17,079 bases of DNA from JAZQNF01 sp045641505 (lineage in GTDB: Bacteria; Bacillota; Clostridia; Lachnospirales; Bianqueaceae). The stretch is from contig JAZUHB010000066.1 of NCBI GenBank assembly GCA_045641505.1, positions 1 through 17,079 of the forward strand. Reading direction: 5' to 3'. Positions 1 to 8,260 of the stretch are shown in pieces. Every line of letters begins with the position of its first letter. Positions within the stretch are counted from its first letter, which is position 1. The position numbers and the translations under genes are program-made. The notes under the pieces are model-generated. The model saw only the letters and a list, made by a program, of their open reading frames with translations, made no database searches and had not been told where the DNA came from.

Positions 1-597
1 CTCATAGTAGCTGTAGGCGTAGCGCTCGAACTGCATGACGGGAGAGAGCGCTACGATGCCGCCGGGCAGGGGAAGGCCCTCGTCCTTCAGCAGATGGCTC
101 AGCGCGAACACGAGATGGCCGCCCGCGGAGTCGCCCATGAAGCAGATGTCGGAAGGCTTATAGCGCTCGAGCATCGCCTTGTAGGCGTTCAGGCAGTCCT
201 CCAGGATGTCCCGGATGTTATGCTCGGGGATCTCACGGTAATCGACGCCGCACATGTTGTAGCCGAAATTTCTCACGACGTACGACTCATACTCCCAGCA
301 CTCGCAGACGCAGCCGAAGCCGAAGCCGCCGCCGTGGATATAGAACACCACCTTGTCCTTCGGATTTTTGTCCATGGTGAGGAGCCAGGCGGGCGAGCCG
401 GGGAGCTCGATCTTTTCGATATCGATGCCCTTGAAACCCGTGTCCTTCCGGGAAAAGACGTCGGTGTTGCGTTCTTTGTGGTATTTCCGGAGACCGTCGA
501 GCTGTCTCTCTATTTCTTCCTGGGAATTATCCTGGGGATGCTTTTGCGCGTGCCTTCTCCATTTTGCGCGCAGGATCGCTGCCATGATCGGGACCAT
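1..597 (-). CDS. Alpha/beta hydrolase, HSL-type esterase (partial, C-terminus beyond window)
   Basis: The minus strand reads open for 199 codons from ATG at 597 to the window edge. Seen: the HGGG oxyanion-hole motif at residues 88-91 and the nucleophile elbow GDSAGG at 155-160, with Ser157 as the likely nucleophile. This pairing defines the hormone-sensitive lipase / Aes group of carboxylesterases, which cleave short acyl or acetyl esters. The Asp and His of the triad would lie in the missing part. There is no signal peptide, so it is probably cytosolic. The chosen start has a GGAGG 8 nt upstream that overlaps the end of the preceding ABC gene; a second ATG at 585 is less well placed. The gene follows that transporter by 3 nt, so it is the fourth gene of the operon. 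Its substrate is unknown. The family call is secure and the specific role is not. Confidence 0.85.
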   Translation of the reverse strand, partial: MVPIMAAILRAKWRRHAQKHPQDNSQEEIERQLDGLRKYHKERNTDVFSRKDTGFKGIDIEKIELPGSPAWLLTMDKNPKDKVVFYIHGGGFGFGCVCECWEYESYVVRNFGYNMCGVDYREIPEHNIRDILEDCLNAYKAMLERYKPSDICFMGDSAGGHLVFALSHLLKDEGLPLPGGIVALSPVMQFERYAYSYYE

Positions 598-600
598 TGC

Positions 601-2322
601 TTACACCTCCATTGCCTTCATGAACGAATTTCCGGCCATGATCTGCTCGCGGGGACCGGCGGCCTCCACCTTGCCGTCCCGAAGGACGATGATGTTGTCG
701 GCGTGCGCGACCACGTCCGCCGTGTGGGCGATCACGATGACGGTCTTGCCCTTCACGGTTTCGAGCAGTTTGCCGATGACCTCGGCCTCGGTCTTGGTGT
801 CCAGATTGGCGGTAGCCTCGTCGAGGATCAGGTAGTCGCGGTCGGCGATGAGCGCGCGGGCGATGGCCAGACGCTGCTGTTCGCCGCCGGACAGCTTGCC
901 GCCCTTCACGCCGATCTCGTAATCGAGACCCTTCTCGCTGACGAACTCGCTGAGCCCGGCCACCTCTATGGCCTGCTGAAGCTGCTCGTCGCTCACCTCG
1001 GTCTTCGCGCCGTAGAGGATGTTGTCCTTCACGGTGCCGGAGAACAGGGAGGCGTTCTGGGACACGACGGAGAAGTTCTCGCGCCAGGATTTCAGGGAGA
1101 TGCCGGAGGCGGGGCGGCCGCCGGCCACGATGCCGCCGCTCTCGGCCTGATACAGGCGGGAGAACAGCTTGACGACGGTGGACTTGCCGCTGCCGTTGGG
1201 ACCGACGAGAGCGGTGATCTTGCCGGCCTCGAAGGTCATGTCGGCGTTGTCGATGGTGCGCTTGTCGTCATAGAGGAAGGAGACGCCCTTGAAGGCGATA
1301 TCGCCCTTCGCGAACTCCTCGCCCTCCTCCAGATTCTCGCTGACCATGCTGTTCACGTAGCCGATCTTCTTCGTGCCGCCGACGGTCTCGGCGATGACCT
1401 GCGGAAGCACCACGATGTTCATCAGACCGCCGCAGATGAGGCTGAAGCTGGCGTAGAAGCGGGCGGTGTCGGTCAGGTCGCGCAGCGCGCCGGATTTCAG
1501 CAGGACGATGGCGGCGGCGAAGGTGGCGCCGAACAGGGCGAGCTGCAGAATGGAGGCAGTCAGCGCGTTCACCAGCTGGTAGACGGCGTAATTTTTCTCG
1601 GCGCCGTAGCGCTCCTCGATCAGGCCCAGAGCCTTGCCGACCGTGCGCTCCTCACCGCGGGAGGCCTTGATGAACTTGGTGCTGCCGAGCTGCTCGCTGT
1701 AGTACTTGGTCAGGTTCGCGATCTTGCTCTGCTTCGCCGTGGAGACGACGAGGACCATGCGGACGGAGATGACCGCCACGATGAGCGCCAGCAGCACCGC
1801 GATCCCGACGATGGGGCCGTAGGAGCTCAGGTCCATCTTCTTGAGCTCGCCGGCCAGGCCGAACAGGAAGGTGATGACCGAGAACACGACAGACAGGATC
1901 GTGAAGGGCATGGAGGCGTACTCGGAGTCGGTGGTGATACGGGAAAGCAGGCTCGCGGGATTTTCCTTTTCCAGATCCCGCGCGCTGATCCGGAGGATCT
2001 TCGCCCACATCTTCTTACGGACGCGGGTGTTCAGCGTGACGAGCGCCTTGTCGCCGATGACGGAGAGATAGAAGACGGCGCAGTCGACGATGTAGAGCAG
2101 GGCGTACGCGAAGAACGGGTTCAGATCCTTGTGCTGACCCGTCTGCATCAGAGCGGTGTTTTCCGCCTGGGTGGCCAGCAAAAGCATGGCCAGCATGGTG
2201 ACGATAAAGCCCAGGATGATGCCGCCCCACGGAATTTTGACGCCCTTGTAAAGGCTGCGGAGGGAGTTCTTCGTCTTGATTTCGCTGACGGAGGAATCCA
2301 TGAACAGGTTTTGCTTTTTCAT
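601..2322 (-). CDS. Exporter-type ABC transporter, fused permease and ATPase (second half-transporter)
   Basis: 573 aa, the usual length of a half-size type I ABC exporter. An N-terminal membrane domain (helices near 33-52, 70-90, 140-160, 168-192, 252-276 and 288-308) is followed by a nucleotide-binding domain. That domain has Walker A GPNGSGKST at 374-382, Q-loop Gln422, signature LSGGE at 477-481, Walker B ending Asp501-Glu502 and switch His533. All catalytic residues are intact, so this half should hydrolyse ATP. It starts 1 nt after the stop of the neighbouring half-transporter, with AAAGGAGG lying inside that gene's end. The two are therefore almost certainly co-translated and probably form a heterodimer in the cytoplasmic membrane. 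The cargo cannot be read from sequence; such pairs export drugs, peptides or lipids. A phosphatase and an esterase share the operon. Confidence 0.92.
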   Translation of the reverse strand: MKKQNLFMDSSVSEIKTKNSLRSLYKGVKIPWGGIILGFIVTMLAMLLLATQAENTALMQTGQHKDLNPFFAYALLYIVDCAVFYLSVIGDKALVTLNTRVRKKMWAKILRISARDLEKENPASLLSRITTDSEYASMPFTILSVVFSVITFLFGLAGELKKMDLSSYGPIVGIAVLLALIVAVISVRMVLVVSTAKQSKIANLTKYYSEQLGSTKFIKASRGEERTVGKALGLIEERYGAEKNYAVYQLVNALTASILQLALFGATFAAAIVLLKSGALRDLTDTARFYASFSLICGGLMNIVVLPQVIAETVGGTKKIGYVNSMVSENLEEGEEFAKGDIAFKGVSFLYDDKRTIDNADMTFEAGKITALVGPNGSGKSTVVKLFSRLYQAESGGIVAGGRPASGISLKSWRENFSVVSQNASLFSGTVKDNILYGAKTEVSDEQLQQAIEVAGLSEFVSEKGLDYEIGVKGGKLSGGEQQRLAIARALIADRDYLILDEATANLDTKTEAEVIGKLLETVKGKTVIVIAHTADVVAHADNIIVLRDGKVEAAGPREQIMAGNSFMKAMEV

Positions 2323-2323
2323 C

Positions 2324-4072
2324 TTACTTCGCCTCCTTTACCAGAGTTTTGTAGAGGTCGCAGCCGCGGACGAGCTCCTTGTGGGTGCCCTGCGCGACCA
2401 GGCGGCCCTGATCGAAGACGAGGATGGAGTCGGCGTTTTCGACGGTCTCCATGTCGTGGGAAACGATGACGGTGGTTTTGCCCTCGGCGAAGCGGTCGAG
2501 CTCCGCGGAGACGGCCTTGGTGGATTCGGCGTCGAGCGCGGAGGTCACCTCGTCCAGCAGCACGTAGTCGGCGTCGGACAGGAGCAGGCGGGCGATGCCG
2601 AGCTTCTGGCGCTGACCGCCGGAGAGCTTCTCGCCGTTATAGCCGACCTGGTAGTCCAGGCCGCCCAGCGCCTCGATGTCGTCGAGCACGCAGGCGCGCT
2701 TCAGGGCGTCGCGGAGCTCCCCGTCGGAGTGCGGGGTCTCGGAGGAGTATTCCAGGACCTCCCGGACCGTGCCCTCGAAAGCGGGCGCGTTCTGGGGCAG
2801 ATAGCTGAAGCAGCTGCGGTAGGTCAGATAGTCGTAGCCGCGGATATCGCGGCCGCCGAGCGTGATGGTGCCGCAGTCGGGCTCGTAGAATTTCTCGATC
2901 AGGTTCAGGACCGTGGACTTGCCGGAGCCGGACAGACCGACCAGGGCCGTTTTCGCGCCCTTCTTCACGGTGAAGGAAACGTTGTCCAACGCCTTGTTCT
3001 CGCCGTAGGAGACGGAAACTCCGTCGAAGACGATGTCGCCCTCGACGATGTCGGTCTCGCCGGCCGACTCGTTCTCGAGCTCGGTGCAGATCACGGAGGA
3101 CAGGCGCAGGGACGCGCCCTGGGCTTCCTTCAGCTTGATCCAGACGGGGACCTGATCCTTGAGGGCCGTGTTGCAGGAGTTCGCCAGCGCGAAGTAGCTC
3201 ATGAAGACGGCGGGAGTGATCCCTCCCTTGAACATGATGAGCGAGGCGGGAATGATGATGACGGCCAGGGGGAGGATCCAGGTGATCTGGTCGACCAGGG
3301 TGTTGAACTTGTTTACCCGGGCCGCTTCCTTCTTCACCTTGTCATATTCGTCCAGGAGGGCGTTGCCGCGCTCGATCTCGAGCTCCTCGTTGCGGAAGGA
3401 CTTGATGGTTTCGATGTTGTCGACCTTTTCGGCGATGCGCGCCGTCACCTCGGCCAGCTTCTTCTGGACCTTGTTGCGGTTCTTGAAGGTGATGTAGCCG
3501 GCCAAAAGGCTTACCGCGAAGATGAGCGGGATCTGGAAGATCTGGCTCCAGACCAGGGTGGGCACGCCGAAGCGGGCAATCATCACGATGGCGCCCACGG
3601 CCACGACGATGCGGGCGAATTCCTTCACGAACAGCTCGACGACGAACTCGCTGCTCTTCGCGGTATCGTCGGTCAGGCGGGTGATCAGCTCGCGGGAGTC
3701 GGTCTCCTCGAGCTGGGCGGTCTTCAGGCGGAACACCTTCTTCACCGCGTAGTTCTGGATGTTGCGGTTCACCTTGGCGGTGATCAGGCCGCTGACGTAG
3801 GTGACGATCACCTTCGCCAGCAGGGCCGCGAGACCGAGCGCCAGCAGGAGGCCGCAGATCCGGACCAGCTCATCGACGCTCATTCCGGAGTAGTCGATCA
3901 GCGTGTCATCCCCTTCGGGAATGATCCGGCCGATGTTCTTGTCGAAGAACAGGGTGGCCAGACTTTCCGTCAGGGCGAACACCAGGCCCGTGATCAGAAG
4001 TCCCACGGGCAGCTTCGATTGGAAAAGCAAATGAAAATAGTTTTTCCAAACGTTCGTTTTTTCTTTCTTCAT
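2324..4072 (-). CDS. Exporter-type ABC transporter, fused permease and ATPase (first half-transporter)
   Basis: 582 aa. A membrane domain occupies about residues 20-325 (clear helices near 22-42, 72-95, 152-170, 176-195 and 262-282). An ATPase domain follows, with Walker A GLSGSGKST at 379-387, Q-loop Gln427, signature LSGGQ at 483-487, Walker B Asp507-Glu508, D-loop SALD at 511-514 and switch His539. Both ATP sites of the presumed pair therefore look competent, unlike the many heterodimeric exporters that have one degenerate site. The start is preceded by AAAAGGAG 6 nt upstream. It lies 31 nt downstream of the phosphatase gene. Similar length and layout to its neighbour suggest an old duplication, but identity between the two is clearly low outside the motifs. 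Confidence 0.92.
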   Translation of the reverse strand: MKKEKTNVWKNYFHLLFQSKLPVGLLITGLVFALTESLATLFFDKNIGRIIPEGDDTLIDYSGMSVDELVRICGLLLALGLAALLAKVIVTYVSGLITAKVNRNIQNYAVKKVFRLKTAQLEETDSRELITRLTDDTAKSSEFVVELFVKEFARIVVAVGAIVMIARFGVPTLVWSQIFQIPLIFAVSLLAGYITFKNRNKVQKKLAEVTARIAEKVDNIETIKSFRNEELEIERGNALLDEYDKVKKEAARVNKFNTLVDQITWILPLAVIIIPASLIMFKGGITPAVFMSYFALANSCNTALKDQVPVWIKLKEAQGASLRLSSVICTELENESAGETDIVEGDIVFDGVSVSYGENKALDNVSFTVKKGAKTALVGLSGSGKSTVLNLIEKFYEPDCGTITLGGRDIRGYDYLTYRSCFSYLPQNAPAFEGTVREVLEYSSETPHSDGELRDALKRACVLDDIEALGGLDYQVGYNGEKLSGGQRQKLGIARLLLSDADYVLLDEVTSALDAESTKAVSAELDRFAEGKTTVIVSHDMETVENADSILVFDQGRLVAQGTHKELVRGCDLYKTLVKEAK

Positions 4073-4103
4073 TTTTCTCTCCTTTTCCTGTATTTTGTCT
4101 TGC

Positions 4104-4877
4104 TTATTCGAGATAATAGCTTCTCCAGTCCGCGATCTGCTCCGCGGTCACGCCGAACTGATCCTCCAGATAGCCTTCGACGGAGTTGTAGAGGTCGAAG
4201 ACCGAGTACCAGGCGGCGTCGAACAGATCCTCCCAGGCCCTGAAGCCGAGAAGGGCGATCTTCTCCGCCCAGTCGGTCAGGCCCTGCTTCCGGAGCATGT
4301 CCAGATACATCGCGGTCTCCTCGCGGGTGATCTCGTTGTGCAGCATGTAGTTCTGCTTGCAGGTCTCGTAATCGCAGCCGAGCGCGGCCATGATCAGCAT
4401 GGAGACGATGCCGGTCCGGTCCTTTCCGCCGAAGCAGTGGACGAGCAGCGTTTCGTGCCGGTCCAGCGCCGCGAAGATCTGCGAGAGGGTCTTCCGGTTG
4501 TAGGCGAACTCCAGATAGTCGCTCGCGAAGGCGTGGAACCTGAAGTTGTAGAGGTGCTCGTCGGCGGTGCGCATCTTGTCGAAGTAGTCCGCCGGATTTC
4601 TGAAGCGCTCGACGCATTCCCGCTCCGGAGCGGCCAGCGGGCAGCAGACGACCCGATACGAGCCTGGGCGGTCCGGCTTGTTCGCGTGATCCTTCGCGCT
4701 TCGCAGGTCGAAAACCGTGTCGATGCCGAGGCTTTCGAGAACGGCGTGCTCGTCGTCGCTGACGTAGCAGAGCTCGCCGGAGCGGTAGAGCAGTCCGTGC
4801 CGGATGCCGCGGCCGTCGGCGGTTTTACAGCCGCCCAGCTCCCGGAAATGGACAATAGTGGTGAATTCCATAGCCAT
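4104..4877 (-). CDS. Tyrosine / lipid phosphatase, Tyr_phosphatase3 family
   Basis: 257 aa. The active-site loop HCFGGKDRTG at 147-156 is the HCxxGKDRTG signature of the family that includes Mycobacterium MptpB and Listeria LipA. Cys148 would be the nucleophile and Arg154 would bind phosphate. The N-terminal part has the family's FRELGG and LYRSGEL stretches (11-16 and 30-36) and FDLRS (56-60). Members dephosphorylate phosphotyrosine, and some act on phosphoinositides. There is no signal peptide, so it is probably cytosolic. The start at 4877 has AAGGAG 5 nt upstream; the in-frame ATG at 4871 is a weaker choice. It is the first gene of an operon with two ABC exporter halves and an esterase, so it may control or process something handled by that exporter, though this link is inference. 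Confidence 0.88.
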   Translation of the reverse strand: MAMEFTTIVHFRELGGCKTADGRGIRHGLLYRSGELCYVSDDEHAVLESLGIDTVFDLRSAKDHANKPDRPGSYRVVCCPLAAPERECVERFRNPADYFDKMRTADEHLYNFRFHAFASDYLEFAYNRKTLSQIFAALDRHETLLVHCFGGKDRTGIVSMLIMAALGCDYETCKQNYMLHNEITREETAMYLDMLRKQGLTDWAEKIALLGFRAWEDLFDAAWYSVFDLYNSVEGYLEDQFGVTAEQIADWRSYYLE

Positions 4878-4922
4878 ATCGTCTCCTTCTTCAATTATGA
4901 TACACGGTGTTGCATTGTCCGC

Positions 4923-4952
4923 ATTATAAAACGAGCTTCTGCGAAAAGTAAA
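4923..4952 (-). promoter_or_regulatory. Promoter of the phosphatase-ABC-esterase operon
   Basis: On the minus strand a -35-like TTTACT (4952-4947) and a perfect -10 TATAAT (4928-4923) are separated by 18 nt. The transcript would begin near 4916, about 40 nt before the phosphatase ATG. The region is AT-rich compared with its surroundings, as expected for a promoter. Confidence 0.65.
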
Positions 4953-4989
4953 TACGTCTCCGTCATTTGGTACAATAAGAGGAAAACTG

Positions 4990-5020
4990 TTGCACGGCGC
5001 GGCGCCGGGTGTGCTATACT
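4990..5020 (+). promoter_or_regulatory. Promoter of the MFS gene, extended -10
   Basis: TTGCAC (4990-4995) and TATACT (5015-5020) are 19 nt apart. The -10 is preceded by TGC (5012-5014), an extended -10 that compensates for the long spacer. The spacer contains a GC-rich near-palindrome, GGCGC-G-GCGCC (4996-5006), that could be an operator. Initiation near 5027 would leave a leader of about 50 nt. It diverges from the operon promoter at 4923-4952. Confidence 0.6.
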
Positions 5021-5076
5021 GAGGTACGGTTCATTCAGCCGGGGCGGTCACGCCGGCGGCGGAAAGGCATCGGATT

Positions 5077-6294
5077 ATGAAGAAAGAACGGAAAGAGCCG
5101 GCCGGCGGCGCGCTGGCGTTCATCACGCTGATGGGCATCGTCAGCCTGTTCTCTGACATGACGCACGAGGGCGCGCGGAGCATCCTCGGCGAGTACCTGA
5201 ACCTCGCGGGGGCGTCCGCCGCGACCATCGGCTTCGTCTCGGGCATCGGGGAGCTGTGCGGCTATTCGCTGCGGCTGCTCTCGGGCTTCGTGGCGGACCG
5301 GACGAAGAAATACTGGGCGCTCGTCATCGCGGGCTACGCGCTGCAGGTGCTGGCCATCCCGGCACTCGCCCTGGTCCCGCAAAACGGCTGGGCCGTCGCC
5401 TGCGCGCTCGTCATCGCGGAGCGCGTCGGAAAGGCGATCAAAAAGCCCGCGAAGAACACGCTCGTGAGCTTCGCCGCGAGCGAGGTCGGGACCGGAAAGG
5501 GCTTCGCCTATCTCGAGTTCCTGGACCAGCTCGGCGCGTTCCTCGGCCCCGTCATCCTCTTCGTGATCGCCGCGGCCGGAAAGAGCGGCGACCTGTTCAC
5601 CACCTACCGGACGAGCTTCGCCATCCTCGGCGTGCCGGCCCTGATCACCCTCGGGCTCGTGCTGTTCTCGCGGCTCCGCTACCCGCGCCCCGAAATGTTC
5701 GAGAAGGCCGCGGAGGAGAAGACAGAGTTCCGCGTCCGAAAGTCCTTCGTCTACTACATGATCGCGATCTGCCTGTTCGCCTTCGGCTTCGCGGACTTCC
5801 CGCTGATCACGCTCCACGCGGCGAAGACGCAGGCCTTCCCGGAGGAGACGCTGAGCCTCCTGTACGCGGGCGCGATGGCCGCGGACGCCTTCGCGGCGCT
5901 CTTCTTCGGCTGGCTGTTCGACCGGATCGGCCTCCGCGCCCTGACCGTCTCGACGGCGCTCAGCGCGTTCTTTTCCTGCTTCGTCTTCCTGACGGGCGAC
6001 CCCCGCCTGATCGGCGTGGGCATCCTTCTGTGGGGCATCGGCCTGGGCGCGCAGGAGAGCATCATGAAGGCGGCGGTCAGCCGGATCGTCCCGAAATCCA
6101 TGCGGAGCACCGGCTTCGGCATCTTCGAGACGGGCTTCGGCATCGCTTGGTTCCTGGGCAGCTGGCTGCTGGGCGCCCTGTACGACCGCTCGCCTGCCCT
6201 GCTGGTCGCGGTCTCCGTGGCCGGGCAGCTCCTGGCCATCGCGTTCTACCTGCTTTGCATAAGGAGGCAGAGGAGGGAGGAAGGGGGAGAGTGA
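5077..6294 (+). CDS. MFS transporter
   Basis: 405 aa, rich in hydrophobic segments consistent with about 12 membrane helices, a size typical of the major facilitator superfamily. The N-terminus has SLFSDMTHEGARS, and a matching charged loop follows helix 2-3 (FVADRTKKYW). A second, weaker copy in the C-terminal half (GWLFDRIGLRAL) fits the internal pseudo-symmetry of MFS proteins. It lies in the cytoplasmic membrane as a secondary transporter, probably an efflux or uptake permease of unknown substrate. The start at 5077 follows GGAAAGG by 9 nt. The C-terminus is a short charged tail (RRQRREEGGE). The gene is as GC-rich as the chromosome around it and ends right at the boundary of the AT-richer insert, with no terminator visible between them. 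Confidence 0.9.
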   Translation: MKKERKEPAGGALAFITLMGIVSLFSDMTHEGARSILGEYLNLAGASAATIGFVSGIGELCGYSLRLLSGFVADRTKKYWALVIAGYALQVLAIPALALVPQNGWAVACALVIAERVGKAIKKPAKNTLVSFAASEVGTGKGFAYLEFLDQLGAFLGPVILFVIAAAGKSGDLFTTYRTSFAILGVPALITLGLVLFSRLRYPRPEMFEKAAEEKTEFRVRKSFVYYMIAICLFAFGFADFPLITLHAAKTQAFPEETLSLLYAGAMAADAFAALFFGWLFDRIGLRALTVSTALSAFFSCFVFLTGDPRLIGVGILLWGIGLGAQESIMKAAVSRIVPKSMRSTGFGIFETGFGIAWFLGSWLLGALYDRSPALLVAVSVAGQLLAIAFYLLCIRRQRREEGGE

Positions 6295-6336
6295 GGGGGT
6301 CGAAAGCATCATTATTACATTGGAGAATGGTTGATT

Positions 6337-6822
6337 ATGAAGAAGAAAGCAATCATTGTATGTGTCGGTTTAGCAGCTGCTGCCCTTTTGGTTTTTGCCG
6401 TATTGATAAGCCATGTCGTCGGAAAAGAAATCACTCCGGGAAGATATTGTATTGAAAATAACCAGAATTATCCGGATGCATATATTGAAGTGAAGGATAA
6501 CAAAATTCAGCTTTACAATATTGATTTGAATGCATTGTTCCGAGACAACGAGATGGAACAGTTCAGAAGACTGGTTGAGATCAATCCGGATTATGCTATG
6601 CCAGAAGACGAATTGGAAATCATATCTGATCTCAATGCCATGTTTACTGCTTCTCCGTTTGATAGCAGTAATGCAGTAGCCATAAAAACGGGAACTTTTG
6701 AATATACCTATTACTGCAACCGGAAGAGTCTTCCCTTTGGTTTGGTATTGCAATACGATTCATTTCACAAAACGCTGATTATTTTAAACGATCCTGAACC
6801 CATTTTATTTAAAAGGCAGTGA
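6337..6822 (+). CDS. Hypothetical membrane-anchored protein in the ABC insert
   Basis: 161 aa from ATG 6337, which has GGAGA 10 nt upstream. An in-frame TTG at 6331 is too close to that site to be the start. A Lys-rich N-terminus is followed by one hydrophobic helix (about residues 5-26) and then a soluble, acidic domain with several Tyr and Asn residues. There is no convincing lipobox, so it is either an N-terminally anchored extracytoplasmic protein or a secreted one. It ends 6 nt before the ATPase gene and is probably the first gene of that unit. I do not recognise the soluble domain. By position it could be an accessory or immunity-type protein for the transporter, but nothing in its sequence proves that. 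Its base composition is much more AT-rich than the MFS gene just upstream. Confidence 0.75.
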   Translation: MKKKAIIVCVGLAAAALLVFAVLISHVVGKEITPGRYCIENNQNYPDAYIEVKDNKIQLYNIDLNALFRDNEMEQFRRLVEINPDYAMPEDELEIISDLNAMFTASPFDSSNAVAIKTGTFEYTYYCNRKSLPFGLVLQYDSFHKTLIILNDPEPILFKRQ

Positions 6823-6828
6823 TGACAT

Positions 6829-7506
6829 ATGATTTTGCTCAGTGACTTGGGAAAACAGTATAAAGACGAATCCGGAGAAATCTGGCCTGTCAAAGGAATT
6901 GATTTACAAATAAACGATGGAAGGTTTGTAAGTATTTGCGGTCGTTCCGGCAGTGGAAAATCTACTCTTCTGAAACTGATGGGCTGTTTATTGACGCCGA
7001 CCGAAGGCACTGTCAGAATTGATAACACGGACATCTATGCTCTGAATGAAAAGCAGAAATCAGAGTATCGCTGCAAGACGATAGGATTTGTATTTCAGGA
7101 TTATTTCTTGGAAGAGATGTATACCGTTTATCAAAATGTCGAAATTGTGTTAATGATTGCCAACACGGACCCCAAACTGAGAAAAGATAAAATCGAAGGG
7201 GCTTTGAAAAGGGTCGGACTGCTTCATAAGAGAGATTCATATGTCAGGAATCTTTCGGGCGGAGAAAAACAAAGAGTTTGCATGGCAAGAGCTATCGTAA
7301 ATGACCCTGCCATCATCTTCGCGGATGAGCCCTGCGGCAATTTGGATTGGGAAAACGGACAAGTGATCATGAGGCTGCTGCGTGGGCTGGTTGACGAAGG
7401 AAAAACAGTTGTCCTGGTCACCCATAATATTGATGATGCCGACTTGACGGATGAAATCATTACCTTGCAGGACGGGACCATAATTAACCATGAGATTAAG
7501 AGATAA
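6829..7506 (+). CDS. ABC transporter ATP-binding protein, LolD/MacB-like
   Basis: 225 aa, a stand-alone nucleotide-binding subunit. Walker A GRSGSGKST at 38-46, Q-loop Gln90, signature LSGGE at 142-146, Walker B Asp166-Glu167 and switch His199 are all present. The features following Walker A (GCLLTPTEG, residues 52-60) and the size match the LolD/MacB/FtsE group, which works with FtsX-type permeases in mechanotransmission rather than classical transport. The two overlapping permease genes downstream fit this. The start sits 6 nt after the preceding stop with only a weak AAAGG upstream, so translation probably depends on coupling. The 3' end overlaps the first permease by 17 nt. Related systems act in bacteriocin export, antimicrobial peptide resistance or lipoprotein handling; which applies here is not clear. 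Confidence 0.92.
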   Translation: MILLSDLGKQYKDESGEIWPVKGIDLQINDGRFVSICGRSGSGKSTLLKLMGCLLTPTEGTVRIDNTDIYALNEKQKSEYRCKTIGFVFQDYFLEEMYTVYQNVEIVLMIANTDPKLRKDKIEGALKRVGLLHKRDSYVRNLSGGEKQRVCMARAIVNDPAIIFADEPCGNLDWENGQVIMRLLRGLVDEGKTVVLVTHNIDDADLTDEIITLQDGTIINHEIKR

Positions 7507-8260
7507 GGCTGTATTGGTTTTGCACGAATGCCAATATGAAAAAGGCGAGTGGATTATCTCTGTTATTCTGCAATGCTGCATTTTCATCCTGGTGTTCTTT
7601 TTATTTACGGTCACACTGAATATAGACCATGTGGTTGGTAGATACCTCAAAACGTTATATGTGGATGGTTACGATTTCGAGTTAATCGGATATACAAAAG
7701 CGGATTCCGATGAACTTGAAAAAATGGGCTTCAGAGATGTGACATTTGCGGACGAGCGCGTAACAGCATACGGATACAAAGACGATTTGGATCATATCTG
7801 GTGGGACAAAATTTGGGCAAACCTTCATCACAAGGATATTTGGAACGAGAACTTGGATGAGGATCTATTGGTCGTCTCATTCTGTCAGATAATGCTTGGC
7901 GCTGTAAGCGCGGTCCTGATTCTGCTCATGGTCGGCAATGTGTCGAATTCCGTTGCCATGAAACTGATGAGAAGGCAACATTATATCGGTATGTTGGAAC
8001 AATTAGGCGGCACAAATCAGATGTGCGGTTCTGTTTTCGGTTCTTTGTTTGCCGTTAGAACTTGCGCGGCTTTGTTCCTTGCGATATTTGCCAATCGTTA
8101 CGCTGTCACCCTTCTTAATGACTATCTAAGCCGAGAAGTCAATATCAGCGATGCCTTTCCCCCCATCGATTGGAAACTGATTTTGTGCGTGCTGGCAATC
8201 AGCATGCTTCTTATTTGGAAAGCATTCAGAAAACAGTGGAGGCAGATTAATGCGGTTTAG
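7490..8260 (+). CDS. FtsX/MacB-like ABC permease, short subunit
   Basis: 256 aa. One helix near residues 22-44 is followed by an extracytoplasmic segment of only about 80 residues, then three helices near 128-150, 180-202 and 227-243. This is the MacB/FtsX four-helix layout with a reduced periplasmic-type domain. The cytoplasmic linker after helix 2 carries RRQHYIGMLEQLGG (161-174), the familiar Arg/Gly-containing coupling segment of FtsX permeases. The gene overlaps the ATPase by 17 nt and the next permease by 11 nt. It is likely one half of a heterodimeric permease. Its small size compared with its partner is unusual. AT-rich composition and codon use match the rest of the insert. Confidence 0.82.
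   Translation: MRLRDKAVLVLHECQYEKGEWIISVILQCCIFILVFFLFTVTLNIDHVVGRYLKTLYVDGYDFELIGYTKADSDELEKMGFRDVTFADERVTAYGYKDDLDHIWWDKIWANLHHKDIWNENLDEDLLVVSFCQIMLGAVSAVLILLMVGNVSNSVAMKLMRRQHYIGMLEQLGGTNQMCGSVFGSLFAVRTCAALFLAIFANRYAVTLLNDYLSREVNISDAFPPIDWKLILCVLAISMLLIWKAFRKQWRQINAV

Noticed and set aside
94..2469. Very long open frame on the plus strand (791 codons) opposite the ABC genes; similar frames at 2276-4243 (+) and 10316-12739 (-)
   Set aside because: These are open only because antisense frames of GC-rich genes rarely contain stops. Their translations are low-complexity (rich in D, E, G, L, R) without domains, and the opposite strand encodes complete ABC or ECF proteins.
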